Below are positions 39,528 to 44,129 of a stretch of 44,129 bases of DNA, piece by piece. Both the position numbers and the translations under genes were made by a program. The stretch spans positions 1 to 44,129 of the forward strand of contig JAUSDP010000038.1 of NCBI GenBank assembly GCA_030650605.1. The letters run 5' to 3'. Position 1 is the first letter of the stretch; each line of letters begins with the position of its first letter. The stretch is from a bacterium. GTDB taxonomy: Bacteria; Patescibacteriota; Minisyncoccia; Phycocordibacterales; Zambryskibacteraceae. Below the pieces are notes generated by a model. That model was not told where the DNA came from and did not search any database. It was given only the letters and a program-made list of their open reading frames with translations.

Positions 39528-41892
39528 CCCCACTTCGCCAAAGGCTTCGAAGGGCAAGAAAAAACTAATTCTTTTTGATGCTCATGCTATTATTCATCGG
39601 GCTTATCACGCTCTACCCGAATTTGCGACTTCATCAGGTGAGCCGACCGGGGCACTCTATGGTCTCTCCGCGATGCTTTTAAAGATTATTGGCGACCTCA
39701 AACCAAATTTCATGGTAGCGTGTTTCGATTTGCCCGGCCCCACTCATCGTCATGAAGTCTACGGTGCCTACAAAGCGGGTCGTGCCAAAATTGATGATAA
39801 TCTGATTCTCCAACTTGAGCGGGCTAAAGATGTTTTTAGCGCTTTTAGTATTCCAATCTATTCTCATCCTGGTTTTGAGGCGGATGATATTATTGGCACC
39901 ATTGTTTTTGAGCTTAAAAAGAGTAAAAACTTGGAAATTATTATCGCTTCTGGCGATATGGATGCTCTGCAACTGGTCGATGATAAAAAAGTGCAGGTCT
40001 ATACACTGAAGAAGGGTATTAACGACACTATCCTTTATGATGAGAAAAAAGTGAAAGAACGTTTTGGTTTTTCTCCGAAACTTTTAGTAGATTACAAAGG
40101 TTTGCGTGGAGATCCATCGGACAATATTGTGGGTGTCAAAGGTATCGGGGAAAAAACTGCTACCTCTCTCATTACTACGTTTGGTATCGTGGAGGATATT
40201 TATAAAGCTCTTAAAAAAAAGGACGATACGTATCAAAAGGCAGGTATCAATGAACGTGTTAAAAATCTTTTAATAGAAAATGAGAAAGAAGCTCTTTTCT
40301 CTAAAACATTGGCAACTATCCGCATCGATGCACCAATTAATTTTGTTCTACCACCGGAGTGGAAAGAGAATTTAAACCTTAAAAAACTCCTAGAACTGTT
40401 TAGTAAACTTGAGTTTAGAACGATGGGGGAGAGAGCAAAAAGGTTAGTGGGTGAGTCTCCAACAACTGAAATTACTACGACGCACAAACTTTCTGTAGAG
40501 GAGAAAGAATTGTGTCTCGCGCTCTGGGTGATAGATTCTAATCTTGCTGATCCAACACTTGAAGAAGTCTTCCGATTTACTAGGACAGATAAAATTGAAG
40601 AAGCCAAAAAAGTGATTGAATCAGAACTTGATAAGCGAAAAGTTAGAAAAGTATTCGAAGAGATTGAGAAACCGATTATAAACATAGTTGAGGGGATGAA
40701 TAACAGAGGGATTAAAATTGATAAAAATATTTTAAAAAATCTTTCCTCTAAATACCATCAAGAATTAAGTCGTCTTGAGAAAGTTATTTGGAAAGAAGCA
40801 GGAGAAGAGTTCAATATTAACTCACCTAAGGTACTTTCTCATATTCTCTTTAGTAAATTAGAGCTTGCAGATAAACGTCAGAAAAAGACTCCGACTGGAG
40901 CTCTCTCAACAAAAGAGTCAGAATTGGAAAAACTTAAAGATAAGCATCCGATTATTGCTCTAGTTTTAGAATATCGTGAACTAGCTAAGCTTCTCTCTAC
41001 TTATATTGACGCTATACCACCCTTGTTGGACAAAAACTCCCGTCTGCACTCCACTTTTCTCCAAGCTGGCACTACTACTGGTCGCATGGCTTCCAATAAT
41101 CCCAATCTACAGAACATCCCTAACAAAACTCTCTTGGGACGGGCTATCCGCAATGCTTTTATAGCGGAAACAGGTTTCAAGCTGGTTTCATTAGATTATT
41201 CGCAGATTGAATTACGTATCGCTGCTATTCTCTCTCAAGATAAAAAACTTATTGAAATATTTAAATCAGGAATTGATGTGCATGCCGGTGTGGCTATGCG
41301 TGTTTTCAAAGTATCAAAAGAGTCAGTAGATAAAAGTATGCGCACGAAAGCCAAGACCATTAACTTTGGTATTCTTTATGGCATGGGAGTCAATGCTTTA
41401 AGAACGAATCTTAAGGTTGATAGAAAGGAAGCGCAACAATTTTATGATGAATATTTTGAAACGTTCACTGGTTTGGCTCGATATTTAGAACAAACTAAAA
41501 AAGAGGCATTACGAAATGGATACACGCAAACACTTTTCGGTCGTAGAAGATACTTCACCGGACTTAAGTCGCCATTACCTTATGTCCGCGCGCAAGCCGA
41601 GAGAATGGTTATTAATGCGCCTATTCAGGGGACTAGCGCCGATTTAACAAAAATATCAATGAGTAAAGTGGATAATTATATAAAATCCAATAGATATGAA
41701 AATGAAATTCATTTGGTACTCCAAGTGCATGATGAGTTAGTTTATGAAATTAAAGACTCTTTATTAAATGAGGCTATAAAACATTTTAAGCAATTAATGG
41801 AAACCGTTTTGCCTGAAGAAAAAACCTTCGGTGTGCCTATTATTGTCGAGACTAATATAGGAGAAAATTGGGGGGAAATGCGACGTATATGA
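39517..41892 (+). CDS. polA: DNA polymerase I lacking a proofreading domain
   Basis: The protein (791 aa, against about 930 in E. coli) has an N-terminal 5'-3' exonuclease (ILFDAHAIIHRAYHAL; GFEADDIIGTI; YKGLRGDPSDNIVGVKGIG). A short linker with no recognisable 3'-5' exonuclease motifs (no DxE) covers about 305-385. The family A polymerase follows: FLQAGTTTGRMASNNPNLQN, motif A LVSLDYSQIELRI, motif B RTKAKTINFGILYGMG, motif C LVLQVHDELVYEI. It fills gaps and removes Okazaki primers. The start MKTNPTSPKASKGKKK overlaps tsaE; a later start before KLILFDAH is possible. It ends in a 4-nt overlap with the next gene. Confidence 0.95.
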   Translation: MKTNPTSPKASKGKKKLILFDAHAIIHRAYHALPEFATSSGEPTGALYGLSAMLLKIIGDLKPNFMVACFDLPGPTHRHEVYGAYKAGRAKIDDNLILQLERAKDVFSAFSIPIYSHPGFEADDIIGTIVFELKKSKNLEIIIASGDMDALQLVDDKKVQVYTLKKGINDTILYDEKKVKERFGFSPKLLVDYKGLRGDPSDNIVGVKGIGEKTATSLITTFGIVEDIYKALKKKDDTYQKAGINERVKNLLIENEKEALFSKTLATIRIDAPINFVLPPEWKENLNLKKLLELFSKLEFRTMGERAKRLVGESPTTEITTTHKLSVEEKELCLALWVIDSNLADPTLEEVFRFTRTDKIEEAKKVIESELDKRKVRKVFEEIEKPIINIVEGMNNRGIKIDKNILKNLSSKYHQELSRLEKVIWKEAGEEFNINSPKVLSHILFSKLELADKRQKKTPTGALSTKESELEKLKDKHPIIALVLEYRELAKLLSTYIDAIPPLLDKNSRLHSTFLQAGTTTGRMASNNPNLQNIPNKTLLGRAIRNAFIAETGFKLVSLDYSQIELRIAAILSQDKKLIEIFKSGIDVHAGVAMRVFKVSKESVDKSMRTKAKTINFGILYGMGVNALRTNLKVDRKEAQQFYDEYFETFTGLARYLEQTKKEALRNGYTQTLFGRRRYFTGLKSPLPYVRAQAERMVINAPIQGTSADLTKISMSKVDNYIKSNRYENEIHLVLQVHDELVYEIKDSLLNEAIKHFKQLMETVLPEEKTFGVPIIVETNIGENWGEMRRI

Positions 41893-42335
41893 TAGAAGAG
41901 TTTTATCACAAAGATATTTTTGGAAAAATCGTTGATGTAAATTTCAATGTAATTGAAGATTTGGAGAAAATGCCACTTGAAAAAAAAGGCAGAGAATTTA
42001 ACATCTTTGCTTTCACCGATGCTGTAGGGTTACGGCAGAAGAAACAATCATGGATTCTTTATCGCAGAGCTTTATCTGTCGGCATTTCCGCTGAAGAAAT
42101 ATTTTATAAACTGGTTTGGCAGGCGAAGTCCATGCTCATCGCGCTGAAGACAAAAAATGTGGCGGAGACAGACATGAAAGCTTTTACTTATAATAAGGCG
42201 AAAAGTTTTCTCAAGAATTTTAAACCCGGCGAACTGGAAGCTCTTTCCGAAAAGTTAGTAGCGGGCTACTATTTGGCTCGTCGCGGAGAAGGGGAGATGG
42301 AAACGTTTGTTGAAAGGCTACTTCTTAATCTGTAG
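41889..42335 (+). CDS. HolA (delta subunit) C-terminal-domain-like protein
   Basis: The protein (148 aa) resembles the helical C-terminal collar domain of DNA polymerase III delta: FNIFAFTDAVGLRQKKQSWI, LYRRALSVGISAEEIFYKLV, WQAKSMLIALKTK, YNKAKSFLKNFKPGELEALS and a final ARRGEGEMETFVERLL. The AAA+ ATPase-like N-terminal two thirds of HolA are absent. The ATG at 41889 overlaps the polA stop (ATGA), so it is made with PolA. It may be a clamp-loader piece or a stand-alone adaptor. Assignment is by pattern only. Confidence 0.6.
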   Translation: MIEEFYHKDIFGKIVDVNFNVIEDLEKMPLEKKGREFNIFAFTDAVGLRQKKQSWILYRRALSVGISAEEIFYKLVWQAKSMLIALKTKNVAETDMKAFTYNKAKSFLKNFKPGELEALSEKLVAGYYLARRGEGEMETFVERLLLNL

Positions 42336-43160
42336 GAGACAAGCCCCAAGCAGGTTTTGGAAAAGAGAGGCAACAGTCATTGGGCCCACACCACCCGGTA
42401 CCGGGGTGATGGCTCTCACAATTTTTCTGACTGGTTCAAAATCCACATCACCCACAATTTTTTTGTCTTTTGTGATATTGATGCCAATGTCGATGACTAT
42501 CTGCCTTTTAGAAACGTGTTTTCTGGTGATTAATTTTGGCTGTCCTACCGCTGTGATCAGGATATCAGCGCGTGTCGTTTCTCCCGCCAACCCCTTTGTA
42601 TCTTTGTGGCACATGGTAACGGTGGCACCCTTATTTAGTAAGGCAAGCATAGCCGGTCGGCCAACCAATGATGATTGCCCCACTATTACTACCTTGGTTC
42701 CGGCAAGTTTTATTTTGTATTCCTCAAGTAAATCGATAATACCTTTGGCTGTGGCGGGGATGAACGCCTCATTATTGTCAAATAGGTGTTTAGTATTAAT
42801 TGATGTCAATCCGTCCACATCTTTTTTAGGATCAATAGATTCAAGTACCTTTTCGATATCAAAATACTTTGGCGCGGGTAACTGTACCATGATGCCGTGG
42901 ACAGAAGTATCCCGATTGCATTTTAAAATATCAGAAATTATTCGATACTCTTTGACCGTGTTCGGGTATTTCTTATGCAGGGCTATCGCGCCAATCTTCT
43001 CTGCAAAAGCTTTTTTATTTTTAATATAAGTGTTTGATTCTTCCAAATCGCCAATTTGAATAATAACTAACTTTGGTTTGATAGCGAGCTTGTTAATTTT
43101 CCTTGCAAGCTTAAGAGCTAGCAGGTTACTTAATTTTTTACCATCCAGTATTTTTGCCAT
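42318..43160 (-). CDS. folD: Methylene-THF dehydrogenase/cyclohydrolase FolD
   Basis: The protein (280 aa) has family length. Signature segments are VIIQIGDLEESNTYIKNKKAFAEKIG (YxxxK catalytic pair as YIKNK), GIMVQLPAPKYFD (QLP), DPKKDVDGLTSIN (KDVDG), FIPATAKGIIDLL, VVIVGQSSLVGRP (Rossmann GxSxxxG) and ITPVPGGVGPMTVA. The usual PCTP is replaced by PATA. FolD interconverts one-carbon tetrahydrofolates using NADP in the cytosol. Its 3' end overlaps the HolA-like gene by 18 nt in convergent orientation. Confidence 0.96.
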   Translation of the reverse strand: MAKILDGKKLSNLLALKLARKINKLAIKPKLVIIQIGDLEESNTYIKNKKAFAEKIGAIALHKKYPNTVKEYRIISDILKCNRDTSVHGIMVQLPAPKYFDIEKVLESIDPKKDVDGLTSINTKHLFDNNEAFIPATAKGIIDLLEEYKIKLAGTKVVIVGQSSLVGRPAMLALLNKGATVTMCHKDTKGLAGETTRADILITAVGQPKLITRKHVSKRQIVIDIGINITKDKKIVGDVDFEPVRKIVRAITPVPGGVGPMTVASLFQNLLGACLLQIKK

Positions 43161-43183
43161 GATATATCTGTTTTTCTTTTTAA

Positions 43184-43200
43184 CCTGAGTTTATCGAAGG
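43184..43200. repeat. CCTGAGTTTATCGAAGG repeat
   Basis: The 17-nt motif upstream of folD is the inverted relative of CCTTCGACTTCGCTCAGG at 8152-8169. Confidence 0.45.
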
Positions 43201-43259
43201 TTGGCGGCAAATTCTTTGAAAATCAATTACGAAGAGAGTTTCGGAAAAAATCTTGGAAG

Positions 43260-43841
43260 TTAATACTGGAATTGGAGTGAAATAAACATCCCACCCGTTA
43301 CTGCGTCACGAGTTCCTATACCAAGAAGAAGGGGTTTGCCATTTTTCTCATAGAGATATCCGTGATAAAACCCTCCTTCCGTTGGTCCTGCAATAAACTT
43401 CCATCCATTTTTATTAAGTGTCGTTTTTATCGAACTCTCAAGAGCACTCTGTTCACTTACAGCTTTCTCTGAATCGCCAGGATTGGAAAAACCATTCTCG
43501 TTGAAAGCTTTGCTCAACATGACCGTTTTTCCTTTAGGATATTTAGCAAGTTGGCTTGGATCTAAATCTAAAGGTCTCCAATCTGAAACATTTTCATCTA
43601 TAGTCCAAGAAGTGAGACCCTTGAATTGATTCAGAACTTCTTCTTTCCAAGAAATTTTAGGCGCAGGGGTAGGTGTTGGAGCGGGAGTATTGGTTTGCGT
43701 AGGAGTTGGTGTCGGTTGTTGTGCGATTGGTTCCGATTTTTTCACAAACGCAAAATATCCGACTACACCAGCAAGTACGACGATTACCACTACCAAAATG
43801 ATATTTGCAAAACCTTTTTGATTTGTGTGATTAAAACTCAT
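43260..43841 (-). CDS. TM-anchored protein with Pro/Thr linker
   Basis: I do not recognise this 193-aa protein. The start reads MSFNHTNQKGFANIILVVVI, with one membrane helix to about residue 31. The QKGF followed by a hydrophobic helix resembles a class III-like or degenerate type IV prepilin leader, but the Glu at position 5 of pilins is absent. A Pro/Thr-rich linker (about 40-62) precedes a globular extracytoplasmic domain (KEEVLNQFKGLTSWTIDEN; NKNGWKFIAGPTEGGFYHGY). It is separate from folD (99-nt gap). Confidence 0.75.
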   Translation of the reverse strand: MSFNHTNQKGFANIILVVVIVVLAGVVGYFAFVKKSEPIAQQPTPTPTQTNTPAPTPTPAPKISWKEEVLNQFKGLTSWTIDENVSDWRPLDLDPSQLAKYPKGKTVMLSKAFNENGFSNPGDSEKAVSEQSALESSIKTTLNKNGWKFIAGPTEGGFYHGYLYEKNGKPLLLGIGTRDAVTGGMFISLQFQY

Positions 43842-43890
43842 GCCCCTAATCTACCACTAGTGTGTTTTTTTGCAAGCCGGTTACCAACAC

Positions 43891-43930
43891 TTATCCACAT
43901 TTTTGAACACTACCATGCGGCCGCATGGTA
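43891..43930. promoter_or_regulatory. Perfect DnaA-box nonamer and 20-bp palindrome
   Basis: In the gene-free 43842-44023 stretch, TTATCCACA (43891-43899) matches the DnaA-box consensus exactly. TACCATGCGG-CCGCATGGTA (43911-43930) is a perfect 20-bp palindrome, followed 8 nt later by TTTTTT. Downstream of recA (minus) this could be its terminator only if read on the other strand. On the plus strand it looks terminator-like without a gene. Nothing else is recognised in the gap. Confidence 0.5.
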
Positions 43931-44023
43931 ACAATCAATTTTTTAGTCGATTTATGCATAAATTCGCAGATATATTGCAATATGCTAGAGGTTCCCGTTG
44001 AGCCGTTTAAATTTTACATAAAT

Positions 44024-44129
44024 CTATGCCTCCTTAACCGCCGCCGCTTTTTTCACGGCTCCGAGGATTTCTTTTTCCACTTTCGGGTTTTCTTTGAGGA
44101 ACACGCGAGCGCCTTCAATACCATGGCCG
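44024..44129 (-). CDS. recA: Recombinase RecA, C-terminal end (partial)
   Basis: Only the last 34 codons are in the window. They read GHGIEGARVFLKENPKVEKE and continue ILGAVKKAAAVKEA, then TAG. The pattern G-x-G-x-E-x2-R-x-FL-x-ENP is the conserved RecA C-terminal start. The rest lies beyond the right edge. RecA drives strand exchange and, with ComM and RuvBC in this window, fits a recombination set. GC content of this tail is higher than average here. Confidence 0.85.
   Translation of the reverse strand, partial: GHGIEGARVFLKENPKVEKEILGAVKKAAAVKEA

Noticed and set aside
26960-41892. Alternative genetic code (UGA = Gly) as in some CPR lineages
   Set aside because: TGA is used as the terminal codon at conserved ends (rpmH, yebC, polA), and no in-frame TGA is needed in conserved proteins.
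42307-43029. 240-codon plus-strand ORF opposite folD
   Set aside because: Shadow of the well-conserved folD frame; residue pattern is not protein-like.
1-44129. tRNA or rRNA genes
   Set aside because: No T-loop/acceptor pattern or rRNA sequence was noticed by eye. A tRNAscan/Infernal run would be decisive.

Overview
The window looks like part of the chromosome of a Patescibacteria (CPR) bacterium, probably Parcubacteria-like. The reasons are its compact coding with many overlapping stop/start codons, short or domain-reduced versions of housekeeping proteins (RnpA, YebC, PolA, a HolA-like C-terminal domain alone), a PrgI/VirB4/VirB6-type secretion cluster, many one-TM or secreted proteins of unknown function, and short palindromic repeats that sit inside or at the edges of genes. 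Genes end in TAA, TAG and TGA (rpmH, rnpA and polA junctions), so the standard stop code applies and not the UGA-Gly code of Gracilibacteria/Absconditabacteria. The lineage is inferred, because no rRNA gene is present.

Layout. 1-543 holds a candidate structured RNA with a terminator. 544-5228 holds a Xer recombinase divergent from rpsO, then NYN, membrane, DksA/TraR and ComM-like genes. 5235-8145 is an AT-rich block with two GT2 glycosyltransferases divergent from a DedA-PAP2 pair. 8184-11982 holds a LysM/M23 peptidase with an apparent -1 frameshift at its start, the helicase pcrA/uvrD, and rsmA. 11991-13306 encodes two secreted proteins on the minus strand.

13359-26257 is a long plus-strand envelope/type IV secretion-like cluster: VirB6/TrbL-like channel, PrgI, a VirB4 split into N-terminal protein and ATPase, a VirB2-like two-TM subunit, and secreted proteins of unknown function. 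Two insertions interrupt it: a four-helix-bundle (23S IVS-type) gene bracketed by inverted repeats (18078-18506), and a minus-strand MFS plus RAYT (Y1 transposase) block with REP-like palindromes (21843-23422).

26244-30093 is the classic origin neighbourhood: yidC-rnpA-rpmH divergent from dnaA-dnaN, with AT-rich spacers carrying DnaA-box-like sequences. 30095-44129 holds PBP1A, tyrS, a small acidic protein, ruvC-yebC-EEP-ruvB, a second candidate structured RNA (36446-36783), a PilB/GspE ATPase, an isolated lipoprotein gene, tsaE-polA-holA(C), folD, a TM-anchored protein and the 3' end of recA.

Most striking are (i) the inverted-repeat-bracketed four-helix-bundle gene plus a solo repeat 20 kb away, (ii) the RAYT/REP set inside the secretion cluster, (iii) a kissing-loop RNA at the left end, (iv) palindromic repeats that became coding sequence at gene starts and inside genes, and (v) TATAAT-like boxes 6-7 nt upstream of many start codons, which suggests leaderless mRNAs. 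All coordinates, repeats and motifs were read by eye; no alignment, folding or database search was run.
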